Shown here: piece by piece, positions 30,505-40,373 of the stretch
Layout of the letters: each line of letters begins with the position of its first letter
How positions within the stretch are numbered: position 1 is the first letter of the stretch
From: Isochrysis galbana
Lineage: Eukaryota; Haptophyta; Isochrysidales; Isochrysidaceae
Direction: 5' to 3'
DNA length: 64,000 nt
NCBI GenBank assembly: GCA_018136815.1
Contig: CM030944.1
Coordinates: forward strand, 431,256 to 495,255
The notes under the pieces: model-generated
Databases searched by the model: none
The model's input: the letters and a program-made list of their open reading frames with translations, nothing else
Told to the model about the DNA's origin: nothing
Program-made: the position numbers and the translations under genes

Positions 30505-31917
30505 CTCTCTAGGAGATAAAAGCCCCTATTCTAGCAGTATAATCTCCTATTCTACCGGTATAATCACCTTTTCTACGGTTTATAGGCCGTTTCCCGTCGC
30601 TGAACTTCAAAAAATGATCAAAACTCAAAACGGTGCTACATTTATTTTCTTTTACATTGCATACACAGCAAACAGGACATTTTACACTGTGGTTCGACGC
30701 GTTTGGCGCGTGGCTCTCCATTCGAATTTATTGTTTCATTCGTTCTTCGTCATTCGGTCTCGTTGAGGACTGCTCTTCCACCGTTCGCGTGGCTTGTTTG
30801 GAGCTCTCCGCTATCCGATAGGTTCTCTTCTTTCCTCGCGGGACGCTCGATCCTAGCAGGGGGGTGTCGCATTCGCGAATCGACGCTCGTTAGGCTTCTC
30901 TTCGTCATTCGGTATTATCGTTATAATTCTCTGCTTTCTCTCGTTCTCAGTCAAAAGCTTCGCTTGGATGCATGGGATCGTGGGTTGTGGAGCGCCCTCT
31001 CTCTTTCTCTCGAAAGAGAAGGGAAGTTTCCCCACCTTTCTTCCTCCCAGGCGCCTCGCAAATAGGTTTAATTTGCTATCTTCCCTGCGGTTCTTTATCT
31101 GCTTCTGGGGGCAATCGGGTTTAATTTGCAATCTCATCGCATCTTCCCCTTAGGCACATCGCACTTCTCTCGTCTTATTCAGTAAGTCTCTTGGAATCCT
31201 GCGTAGCAAGATTGCCTCTCGTTTCCGTTATGGTGCGATTCCCCTTCCAGACGGGATCGCCGACAGATCGTCTTCTGATCGTCGTCCGTCGTCGTCTGGC
31301 CGGAGTGTTTGGGTTTGATTTCAGTCGAGTTATGTGAGAAAGTCGTGGGGTTAGAGTCGGGGTGCTTTCCTGGGTGTCTCTATCCGTCGTCCTGTCGTCG
31401 GTCGTCATCCGTCGTCGCTCTCGCTCTCGTCGCTCTCGCTCTCGTCGCTCTCGCTCTCGTAACACTCGTACCCTACAATCTCTCCTCTCCTCGCCAGCCC
31501 CTGCCATCACAGCCCTCCTCTCACTCGCCCTCGCCTCTCGCCGCTCGCTCGATGTCGCTCTCGCCGCCGTCCTCGCCCTCGCTCAAGCCCGCCTGCCCGC
31601 CTTCCTCTGCTGACGGGCTGAAGCCCGTCAGCACCTCCGAAGTGGTCTCCCTCGCAGCGCCTGCCGCCGGCTTCGCCCCTTCCTCATTGCCCTCAGGCCC
31701 TATGGGCCACTCCAATTCGTCATAGAGCCCCAGAGCGTGTGCAAGGGAGGGGGGCGAAGGGGGAGGAGAATCGCACCATTTTCTAGCAAAGACTTTCGTG
31801 GCCACAGGTTGCCCCCCTGGCCCCTGGGAGTTTTATTGTGGGCTTTGGAGAATGGTCAAAAAATGTCACCCCCCCAATAGTAGTACTTAAAAAGCCCTGT
31901 TCCCTGTTTGACCGCCA
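30505..31917 (+). mobile_element. Repeat family A, most complete copy
   Basis: The right end is TACTTAAAAAGCCCTG plus TTGACCGCC, shared with 20000-20026. The body from 30865 is the direct repeat of 23405-24265. The left limit is less certain; 30505-30860 (ATAATCTCCTATTCTACCGG and similar) has no second copy here. There are no long terminal inverted repeats, no transposase and no LTR, so the class is unknown. It contains a microsatellite-like CGTCGCTCTCGCTCT run of three units (two in the other copy). Confidence 0.6.
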
Positions 31918-32760
31918 AATATTTTATTCTTCGAGGACCGCTCGCGGCGCGTATCCTGGGTCTCATGACAAGATGCTACACCGCGCATTCCACACACGGT
32001 CACTCACAGGACGTGGAATAAAACTAAAACTAGTTACACTTGCTCGACAGCCTTGCGCTTCTGATTGCTTGCGAGTAGACTCCTCAAGAAAGTCCACCTT
32101 ACACACCCCATTCATGTCCCTGAATCTAGGACTCCCAAACGGGGGAAGGGTCGCGTTCCGTCGAAGGTCGACGGAGGACCGTGTGAAGTGTGAATTTTTT
32201 TATTCAGTTTACACTTCAAAGACTAGGAAAACATAAACTTAGTTTATATTTAAATAGCAATTCATGTACGAAAGCACGGCTATGCCGTCCATTTCTCCGC
32301 CGATGCGCAGCCTCAGCGTAGGGGCCTCATGTGCACATGTGCAAGTACGCAAGTACAAAGACCCCGTTGCTCTATGAACCTCACATCGTCGCCCGCGGAT
32401 CCATGGCTATGGCTGTGGCCGGAGAATCGGAGAATACGTTTGGACGGGTCGGCCGGGGTGGGCTTGTTGTTGATCTGGTTATGGTTCGATCCTAGATCCA
32501 TCCCTCTCGTCTCTCGTCGCTTCTCGCCCCTAATGTGCGCTTCCTTTGTGTGTGCCATAGTTCCCTCTTGTGCCCCCGCTCCGTCAACACATCCTTCAAC
32601 AAGTCGTTTCACGCACGACTTTACTCTGCGCACAATAAGGGCGAAAACATCGCAGCATGAGGATGATGGCGACCAGCGCTTCTCGGGCGACGTGTAAAAT
32701 AAGCCCTATGCTTGGCGCCTACGAAAACATGCGTAGAGGCGCCCCTGCGATGCGCTCTTG
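31918..32760. other. Non-genic; carries reversed family Q motif
   Basis: AGGGTCGCGTTCCGTCGAA (32146-32164) is the reverse complement of the motif at 18423-18441 and 45064-45082. An AT-rich arm follows to 32270. No gene is supported until the minus-strand stop at 32761. Confidence 0.5.
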
Positions 32761-33278
32761 CTACAGGACCACTCTGGGCGCTTCTCGCTTGATGAGCGAG
32801 CGACCAATGTCCTCTCGACGCTGCGCTGACCAGCGATCGTCGGAGCCGAAGAAGCAACTCGGCGCGCGGCGTGCGTTGGACTCCACGCTGTGCGCCGGTG
32901 ATCTTCCCGATCCGAATGTAGTCTTCAGCATGTACTTTGGCCCCTGCGAGTTGTTGCCTGGCTGCGATTTCGAGCACTCCTTCGAGATGAAGACCTGGAG
33001 GTCAGGGTATGGAAGGTGAGATCAAACAGATGAACAATGGCGCTGCGACGGCTGGCGCTGCGCACTTTCTCGTTGCCCTCGCGCGTCTGGTTGCCAAAAG
33101 AGTAGGCTGGCTCAGTCGGGATGCGCGACATGGGCTGCGGGCCAAAGCACGAGCCGACGGGCCTGTGGGGCACAGGGTCGAGAAAAGAGCGCTGCTGGAT
33201 TCTCAAGGGTGTCTCGCGAAGCGTGCCCGCCCAATAGCGCTCCGAGATCTCCTTGTACTCCGCCATGATGTTGGTCAT
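32761..33278 (-). CDS. Flagellar/SHIPPO-like (PGPxY-type) protein, two exons
   Basis: Exon 1 is 33278-33066 and exon 2 is 32994-32761. The donor GTGCGC at 33065 and acceptor CTCCAG ending at 32995 give a phase-0 junction and a 148-residue protein. The join yields YSFGNQTREGNEK then VFISKECSKSQPG, followed by GPKYMLKTTFGS and SCFFGSDDRW. This alternation of short Y-S-F-G / x-F-G-S-x-x-R-W motifs and PGxKY motifs is seen in axonemal and cortical SHIPPO/ODF3-type and flagellar-associated proteins of protists, which coat or enter microtubules. Exact orthology is unclear. Its presence suggests a flagellated stage. The intron (71 bases) has no other support than the restored motif. Confidence 0.6.
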
Positions 33279-33339
33279 GCCGCCTGTACGCCGCCGGCCG
33301 GCTCCGAAACGTTTCGCCGTCAGGCTGCTGTGAAGTATT

Positions 33340-33700
33340 GTAGATGTTACCCCCCAGGAGCCAACGCCCCCCAGGAGCTCCCGGGGGCCCCCAGGAGCTA
33401 TCGGGGGGAAATTTTCTCCCGATCGCCAACAGCCCCACCGAGAGCTATCGGGGGACCGAGAAAATCCCTCGAGAGCTGTTGGGAGATTTTACGTCCCCCG
33501 GGGAGCTATCGCGTTTTAAGGTCGGCCCCCAATAGCTATCGGGGGCGAAAGGCGGCCCCCGATAGCTATTGGGGGGAAAAGGACGGGCGCCGATAGCTAT
33601 TGGGGGAAAACGACGGGCGCCGATAGCTATCGGGGGGCTGTCCTCGAGCCCCCAGGCGCTATTCCCCCCCGTAAGCTGTCAAGGGTGCCTGTCCCGTTTC
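33340..33700. repeat. Array of GATAGCTATC palindromes with C/G flanks
   Basis: About nine variants of CCCCGATAGCTATCGGGG are spread through this stretch; intact or near-intact ones are at 33526-33544, 33555-33575, 33589-33607 and 33619-33637, with half sites (GAGCTATCGGGGG) before them. Spacers such as AAAAGGACGGGCG recur. It is non-coding and could fold into cruciforms. Confidence 0.85.
33455..33496. repeat. 42-bp direct repeat, copy 1 of 2
   Basis: ACCGAGAAAATCCCTCGAGA through TTTTACGTCC is repeated exactly at 33848-33889, where it abuts the assembly gap. Confidence 0.95.
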
Positions 33701-33847
33701 GCTGGCAGTCACCTCGTACTCTGTCTCTGTTCATACCTCAATCTTACGGTGCTGTTACGATGAATCTTATGGTCGTTCTTGTGGCGGTGCCTTGCGACTT
33801 TTCGACACTACAACGAGACTCTCGTCGGTGAGAGTATCGAGGTAAGA

Positions 33848-33889
33848 ACCGAGAAAATCCCTCGAGAGCTGTTGGGAGATTTTACGTCC
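33848..33889. repeat. 42-bp direct repeat, copy 2, at the gap edge
   Basis: Identical to 33455-33496. The assembly stops in the middle of the repeat-containing sequence, so repeats probably caused the break. Confidence 0.95.
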
Positions 33890-33989
33890 NNNNNNNNNNN
33901 NNNNNNNNNNNNNNNNNNNNNNNNNNNNNNNNNNNNNNNNNNNNNNNNNNNNNNNNNNNNNNNNNNNNNNNNNNNNNNNNNNNNNNNNN
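33890..33989. other. Assembly gap (100 N)
   Basis: Exactly 100 N, the usual placeholder for a gap of unknown size. The 3' end of the coiled-coil gene is lost in it. Confidence 0.99.
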
Positions 33990-36900
33990 GCCTCCGCATG
34001 ACCAGTCGCAGTAGCCGCCAATGCTCCCGCGCTCGCTTGCGGCTCTGTAGCGATAGCGCTGCTTTCTGACACCGTCTTCGCAAGCGAATCATATTTACCC
34101 TTCCAATGACTAGCGGCTTTGCGAAATTTGTCGCTAGCAGCCTCTGCAGCAGCCAGCTTCTCGCTAAGAGCCGAGAGCTCAGCCGCATGATCATCGGCAG
34201 CGGAATCGCCAGCGGCAGAGGCGATTGCTACACCAGCCGACCCCGACGCGGCTAGCTTGGCGCGGGATAGCTCCGCTTCCAAAGCGGCCTTAGTAGCAAG
34301 GGCGGCTTCCGCCTCCGCCTTGGCCGCAGCAGCGGCCGCTAGTGCAACGTCCAGGTCGATTTTGGCCTGTGCGCTCCCATCGGAGCCCTCCTTCTTTGTG
34401 GTATCGTACTTGCTCTTCCAATGGGCGGCGGCTTTTCGCATTTTTTCGCTCGTAGCCTCGGCAGTGGATAACCTCTCTTTCAACAAGGCGAGCTCCGCAT
34501 TGGCCAAGGGCTGCTGAGCCGCCTCTCCAGCGACTGATCCAGCGGCGGCTGCGGCTGCCTGAGCTGTCGCCAACTTCTCCTTAACATGATTGAGCTCTGC
34601 CTCCAAGCTCGCTTTGGCCGCGATAGCTGCATCAGCCTCTGCTTTGGCGGTCGCGACAGCCTTTGAAGTCGCGCCCAATTCCGTCTCTGTCTTTGCACTC
34701 TGCTCCGCCCAGCTTTTTGTAGCCGCCTCGTACTTACCCTTCCAATATGACGCATCTCCAAGCAATTTTTCGCTGGCAGCCTCGACAGCAGTAAGCTTGT
34801 CGTTCACTGCTGCAAGCTCGGCAGCTATCTTCTCGTTGGCGGAAGCGAGCTCCACCACGGCATCAGCATCGGCCGCGGGGGTGTTGGATTCTATTGCGGC
34901 TAGCTTTGCGTTGGCTTCGGCAAGCTCCACCTCCACCATGGCCTTGACGTCGACAACCGATGCTGCCTCGGCCTTGGCCGCCTGTGCGGCCGCCTGTGCT
35001 GCGGCAAGCGCCTCTGTGAGCTCCTTTACCTTGTTTTTGGAGTCCGTCTCCGCGGTGTCCTTCGTCACGGCCTCGTACTTGCTCTTCCAATGCCTGGTCG
35101 CCTTACGCAGCTTTTCGCTAGCCACTTCTGCGGCGGACAGCTTCTCACTAAGCGAGGCCACTTCGGCGGCGAGCCCCTCATTTGTGGATCGCAGCTCTTG
35201 CATGCCACCGTCATCGGGCGTAGTGGTTGCAGGGGCGGCGGCTAATGATGCTGTCTGCTGCGCCGTCGCGAGTGCGGCGGTCAGCTCTGCGGTCATGGCC
35301 TCTGCCGCGAGCGCCTTGGCCTTGGCGCTCTCTGCTTCCGCTCGCAGCCCCGCAATCTCCGTTGTCAGAGCCTCGACGCTGCTCTGACAATGCGCCGCTT
35401 CCATCGTGGCTGCCGCCTCTGCCAGCGGGGCATCGGGAGTCGGGGCAGCCCTCGCACCGACACATGCGGCTTCACCGGCGGTGGCCGCCGCCAATTGCTG
35501 CTTCGCCACGGCCTCGTATTTGCCTTTCCAGTGCGCGGCCGTCTTCCGAAGCTTTTCTCTGGAAGCCTCCGCCGCGGCGAGCTTGTCCTGAAGCGTAGAA
35601 TCGCTCTCTGCCCCCTTAGCATCGCCCAGCGCGCAGGTCCCGGAAGCAACTTGAGTGGCGGCTGTGAGCTTCGCCTTCACATCGGCGAGTTCCGCCTCGA
35701 GCGCCGCCTTTGCCCTCTCCGCCGTATCCGCCTTGCATTGAGCTTCTACTGCCTCGGCCTTGGCGGCCTCGAAGGCCTCCTGCAAGGCTGAGCCCCCGTC
35801 CGACTCGGTGTTCGCCAACGTTGACGTGGTGGGCTGTGTCGTTGCCGTGTTCGCAGCGACGCCGGAGGAGATCGCCAACTCCCGCGCCGCGGCCGCTTTC
35901 GCTGCGGATTCGTGCTTCGTCTTCCAATGTGCGGCCGCCTTTCGCATCTTCTCGGCGGTCGCCTCAGCCGACGCCAACTTGTCACGGAGAGTAGCCAGCT
36001 CAGCCTCAGCTGCCTGAGCCCTCGCCTCACCCTCTGTCACCTCTTGCGTAGCGCCACAGCTTTCAGAAACTGTTGAGACACTACTGCTGTCTAATGGCGC
36101 CGGTGCGCCCCCACCAGTGGTGCTTGACTGCTTCACCGAGACGCGCAGCTCGGTCACCTCTTTCTGCAGGCGCAAGAGCTCCGAGCCCAGCAAGCCTGTG
36201 GCGCCGGCAGCAAGGAGAGCGCGCACCTCCGTCACCGTTGGGAGTGGGGGGGGGGGCATGCCGCCTGCTGCGCTAGTTGTGGTAGTGGCCGACTCGAGCG
36301 TCGCCTCGTACATGGTACGCCATTTGTCGCAAGCGGCCTCCACTTGGTCGAGGCGAGCTTGGAGACGGGAGACTTCGGCAGCGGCAGCCTCTGCCTCGCG
36401 CACCTTCTCATCTAGCTCGGAATGGAGTTGAATCTCTGCCTTGGCCACGGCATGCTTTCGCATGGTCTCCCCGGCAAGCTGCTCGCGGATCAGCGCCTCA
36501 CGAGCCGCGGACAGCTCCGATATGAGCCGCGAGGGCCCATCGGGATCGGCTACGGCAGCCGATGAGCGAGTGGATGCGGCGGCACTGGCGTTTACAAACC
36601 CGGAAAGCATGCTCGCGTGCTCTTCAGCCAATGTGCGCAAGATCTTGACCTCAAGAGCTAGGCGCTCTGCCTCGCGCGATGTGGCATCTGCCTCGCGCAC
36701 CGCGGCGGCGGCGCGCGAGGAGAGCGCGACATTGGCGGCCAGCACGTCGTCAAGGCGTGCTGCGCGCTCCTGATATACAGGCAGTGTCGCCTGCACGCGC
36801 TCCGCCAGCCTGCTCAGCTGCTCCTCGGCCTCATCGGCGCGCTCTTGCTCAGCGCGTAGCTTGCTCTCCACCTCGTGGTACTTTGCATACAGCTCGATGC

Positions 36901-37207
36901 GCGAGATGGCGGTGTCGAGGTCGGGCGAGGGAATCGATGGCGCGTTGGTGCGCGCGCGTTTCGCCACCGGAGAGCCGCCAGAGGCCGAGGAAGCCCTCCC
37001 ATCCTCTCTCTCTCCCTCTCCTCGGGCTCTCCTCTGGAGGACATTCGCGAGCTCTGCACGCAGCCGCATGCGTTCGGCCTGCGCCGCGCCTATCTCGCGC
37101 CGCCAGCGCGCCTCTGACTCGCGCAACGCCTCCTTCGCCGCGCGCGCACTGCGTACCGCCTCGTCCAGCCGCACCTCGTCGCCGAGCGGCGCCGCGCGAC
37201 ACGCCAT
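33990..37207 (-). CDS. Large Ala/Glu/Lys-rich coiled-coil protein with six HWK repeats (C-terminus in gap)
   Basis: The ATG at 37207 is the first after a C-rich, stop-rich upstream, and the frame is open for 1072 codons to the gap. Residues ~1-130 are Arg-rich helical with a short basic linker (KRARTN). From ~residue 425 a unit of ~107-147 residues repeats: an A/E-rich coil, then EKLRKAAxHWKxKYEAxxK, at about 35930, 35530, 35090, 34745, 34420 and 34100 on the map. The fourth copy is divergent (EKLLGDASYWKGKYE). Heptads run through most of the chain, so a long rod is expected. No family is recognised; golgin-, centrosomal- or flagellar-rod-like roles are all possible. The frame that seems to continue past the gap is repeat DNA and should not be trusted. 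Confidence 0.75.
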
Positions 37208-37607
37208 CGCTCCCCCCCCCCCCTCTCTCTCCCTCCCTCCCTAAATCCCTAAATCCCCCCCCTCTCGGAATAGAGTTAAAATTCCTCCCCCTCTCTACTA
37301 CTCTAGAGTGCCTCTATCCGCCCTCGCCGTAATAATGAGTTAGGAGTCGCCTCCACGCTCTAGGCTCTAGAGTACAATAGAGGCTAGAGCTTCGCAGCGA
37401 GCAGAGCTTCGCACCCAGCACGCGCCGGTGCCGATGGCTCTTGTGGCACCGCCTAAGGGGTGCCAGGGAGGCTACACTAAGGCTGCCCACGATCCCACGA
37501 TCCCACGATGCCCAGGCCAAAGAGCGCATGTCCGTGCTCGACGACCTCCGCAAGTCCGCAAGGCACAAGGCAGTGGACCTTCATGTTGAACTCAGTAGAA
37601 TCGTCTC
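37208..37607. promoter_or_regulatory. 5' flank of the coiled-coil gene
   Basis: A C-rich run and CTCTCTCCCTCC pyrimidine tract at 37211-37260 lie directly upstream of the minus-strand ATG. The rest shows no gene. The role is inferred from position. Confidence 0.3.
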
Positions 37608-37680
37608 TAAACACAGCAAAAATAGCCTGTTTTTGGCCATGGAAGAAACACAGTGAAACACAGTGGGAAACACAGGGGGG
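37608..37680. repeat. Palindromic repeat, copy 3 (family P)
   Basis: CTAAACACAG, AAAAATAGCCTGTTTTTGG, then GAAACACAGTGAAACACAG, with the same order of modules as 9940-10045. Confidence 0.6.
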
Positions 37681-37725
37681 GGGGGCGAACGTGCGCCCCG
37701 CCCTGCCCCTCTGACGCGCCCCCCC

Positions 37726-38646
37726 ATGATCAACCCGAACCCTGACCGCGCCTCCCGCTCTGCCCGCGGCACCGCCTCCGACCGCCCAGACGTGCCATCG
37801 CCACCACCACCACCACCACCGCACCACGCACTTGCTAGAGCCCAGCGCCCTTTCAGTGGGCGTCGATTCTCAACGGAGCGGCGTGCTCGCGTGCCAACCC
37901 GCATTCGCGAGGAGGGGGAGGAGGAGGAGGATGCTCCTGAGGAGGGAGCGGCTGTGGGAGGAGGCACCGTATTCAATGTGCTTCCCACACGCGCCACAGG
38001 TCTGAGCCAGCCCATGCTCCCGGGGCGAAAGCGCTCTTCCGCCGTCAAGCGCACTGACCCGGTGTGGAATTGTGTGACAGTGCTCTCGGAGGATGACCCT
38101 AACCACCCAGTGTGTGGTCCTGCATCCTGCATGGGCTGCAACAAATCTCGAGAAGGAGGAGCGACGAGGATCGCTGATCACCTTCTTGGCAGCGGCGCCA
38201 GTCCGCCAGTGCCGACAGTTGACGGGTTGACGGGAGGGCACTTAGTAGCCCTGGTGCGGAAAGGTATGGCCCGCTCGCAGGCGCGAGCCCGCACAGCGGA
38301 CACCCGCATCCCCTTGCCCGCGGAGGCGATCCTCCGCGTTCTCGCGGGAGCGCAAGCGCATCTTTCTCTGAGGGACCTCAGGGAGCACTTCGCCGTCACC
38401 CTGGCGTACCTCTTCATGGGCCGACAGGACTCAACGACGCTTTTGGCGAGCTCGGACTTCGGGATTGACTCCGGCTTCATGTGGCTGAGACTCACAGAGA
38501 AGCAGCGTAAACATCATGGAGTCAAGCGCATCGTGCGCATCCCGGTCGACCCGCCGGCTTCGCACGGCGTCCCCTCACAATTGCCAGCCGTCGCACGGTT
38601 AGCGCGACGCTTCCTTCACGCCAAAGGAACGGATCACACAGTGTGA
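37726..38646 (+). pseudogene. BED-finger plus tyrosine-recombinase-like fragment (306 aa)
   Basis: From the ATG 37726 the frame encodes a Pro/Arg-rich leader, then a BED-like zinc finger at ~108-154 (VWNCV...CMGCNK...RIADHLLG: aromatic start, C-x2-C, terminal H). The C-terminal ~110 residues resemble the start of a phage-integrase-fold tyrosine recombinase: a helix ending LAYLFMGRQDSTTLLASSDF, with Arg in the first-catalytic-Arg position, then a beta hairpin WLRLTEKQRKHHGVKRIVRI containing the usual Lys. The chain stops before the H-x-x-R and Tyr boxes, so it cannot be an active recombinase. DIRS- and Crypton-like transposons are the natural source. Whether the finger and recombinase belong to one element or were joined by decay is unclear. 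Confidence 0.5.
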
Positions 38647-38973
38647 GAAAAAGTCCCGCTGGGGGACAATAAGAAAAAACTGGGCTCAAGCAGACAAGTC
38701 CCCGGCACCCGGTGAGACAGCCGTGAGAGGCGAGGCGGGAGAGGAGAATTCTCTCGGGGGAGGATTAGAGAGGGTGAGGGCCCGGCGAAACAACTGTAAT
38801 GCAGCGACCGGGAAACATAAGTTCTCTGTCGTTCACCGACAAGTGATTTGACAACTCTACGATAGATAGATTTATTTCTCATAAACACATCATTAAATTA
38901 TGTTACGAATGGTGCCCCCAGCGCCCTTTCAAACATGCCACACACACTAGAAATCAGGCTCTAGACGCGCACA
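38647..38973. other. Non-genic DNA after the recombinase fragment
   Basis: GACAAGTCCCCGGCACCCGG (38692-38711) resembles TAAGTCCCCGGTACCCGGG at 39484-39502, a possible split repeat of the recombinase-type element. No gene. Confidence 0.35.
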
Positions 38974-39018
38974 TATGGACTGTCTGCGCGTCGCCATGCG
39001 GCGCACAGACAGTCCATA
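38974..39018. repeat. Strong inverted repeat (hairpin)
   Basis: TATGGACTGTCTGCGC (38974-38989) and GCGCACAGACAGTCCATA (39001-39018) are complementary apart from a 2-base bulge, with an 11-base loop. Confidence 0.85.
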
Positions 39019-39941
39019 CACATATCTTACGAATACACACGCGCACTGCCCCCCCAATTCGACCCCTTCGAGCCCTGTAGCCGATCTGCTGACCGGCCGC
39101 GCCTGCCGAGAGAGACGCCAACTCTGACTTTTCAGCCAGGGAAGCTTGCTGCGAGGCGGGTGTGGGCTGAGGCGGGGTCAGGTGCTGGGTATGGCACACC
39201 CAGGCCAAGGCCGGGCGGGGGGCTCGCGCTGCGCGCGCGCTGCTCGCACCTGGCTTCTGGCGCTCGCCTGCGCGCTGCGAAGGGGGGGGAGTGCGAGAAC
39301 GACCTGGAGGCGAGCACGGCGAGCGTGAAGGGGCACATCGCGGCAGGCAGCGTGGGGGGGGCTTACCTTTGGTGTTGGCCGCGCGAGTACACCCCTGTGG
39401 CAAGCTGGGCTGCCAGAGAGGAGTGGGGAAAGGGGGGGGGAGGGGAGCGGCGCGCGGCGGGCCTCCGCGGCCGCTGCAGCGGCTAAGTCCCCGGTACCCG
39501 GGGAGATAAGCCGCTGGAGCGAGCCCTTATTGTCACCTTTCGGCACCAGAACCTCACACTGTGAACCCACAGTATACCTGTTCCAGCTGCCAGGAGAGAA
39601 ACAGCCGACTACGGCACACATGTCCGGATGGGTAGCCCGAACATTAAGAACATATTCCATCGTGGCGCCCGTTGGTTTCGCATACCTTGGGCATTCCCTG
39701 CGCTCAGGCGCATCGTCAGCCATTGAAGCGATCAAGTGCCACGGGCCAGGGCAGATTGGCTAGTAGGTTGGGCTCCAGGCACACCGACGCGAGAGAAGCA
39801 TTACATCGACCCGACAGTGGGCCCGTCCACGGCTGCTTACGCACTCTTCGGTTGGCTCTTAGACCACGCCTACTCGGTCGAAGACACATAGGCAGGTTAA
39901 CACATTCTCTACTCCGTCGCATGCGACGAGGGGTTCGGATG
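39019..39941. other. Unassigned, GC-rich in the first half
   Basis: A minus-strand frame at 39178-39735 starts with an ATG, and its first ~75 residues (CAVVGCFSPGSWNRYTVG) look protein-like, but I cannot assign it. The rest is Ala/Arg-rich. It may be a piece of the same recombinase-type element. Confidence 0.3.
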
Positions 39942-39996
39942 GCAAATACACGACCCATCCGGGTGAGAAGCCGATCTCTTAGCTGGTACGAATGTA
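39942..39996. repeat. ~52-bp direct repeat, copy 1
   Basis: GCAAATACAC, then ATCCGGGTGAGAAGCCGATC and TCTTAGCTGGTACGAATGTA. Repeated at 40131-40182. Confidence 0.95.
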
Positions 39997-40130
39997 AGGT
40001 TTAATAGTAACCCCCGTTCGTAACGCTCCAGAGCTCTGGACTTCTCTCTCGGCTTTCGCTCTCCCGACCCACCCTATACCCATTGTTAGGCTGTGCGCGT
40101 GCCTTAGGAGAATTAAAATTATCCACTAAT

Positions 40131-40182
40131 GCAAATACACCTATCCGGGTGAGAAGCCGATCTCTTAGCTGGTACGAATGTA
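40131..40182. repeat. ~52-bp direct repeat, copy 2
   Basis: This matches 39942-39996 apart from 3-4 bases in the spacer. It ends just before the purine-rich leader of the next gene, so this repeat may supply that gene's transcription start. Confidence 0.95.
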
Positions 40183-40373
40183 GAAAACAATAACTACTAC
40201 TACTCTACTACGGGGAAATGCGAGCGACGAGAGAGGGCGGGAGGGGAAGGGTTGGGGGGGGGGGGGGGGGAGGGCGAGGAGGGATGATGGAGATGGAGAG
40301 AGAGAGAGAGAGAGAGAAACAAAAGGCGCGGGGGGAGAGAAGAAGAAGAGAGAACAAGAGAGGGAGAGAAAGA

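Noticed and set aside
33767..33889. Continuation of the coiled-coil frame beyond the N gap
   Set aside because: The gap has unknown length and the sequence left of it is the duplicated 42-mer and repeat DNA, so the frame is accidental.
34257..37332. Plus-strand Ala/Ser-rich frames of up to 265 codons
   Set aside because: Mirror frames of the Ala/Glu-rich coiled-coil gene on the minus strand.
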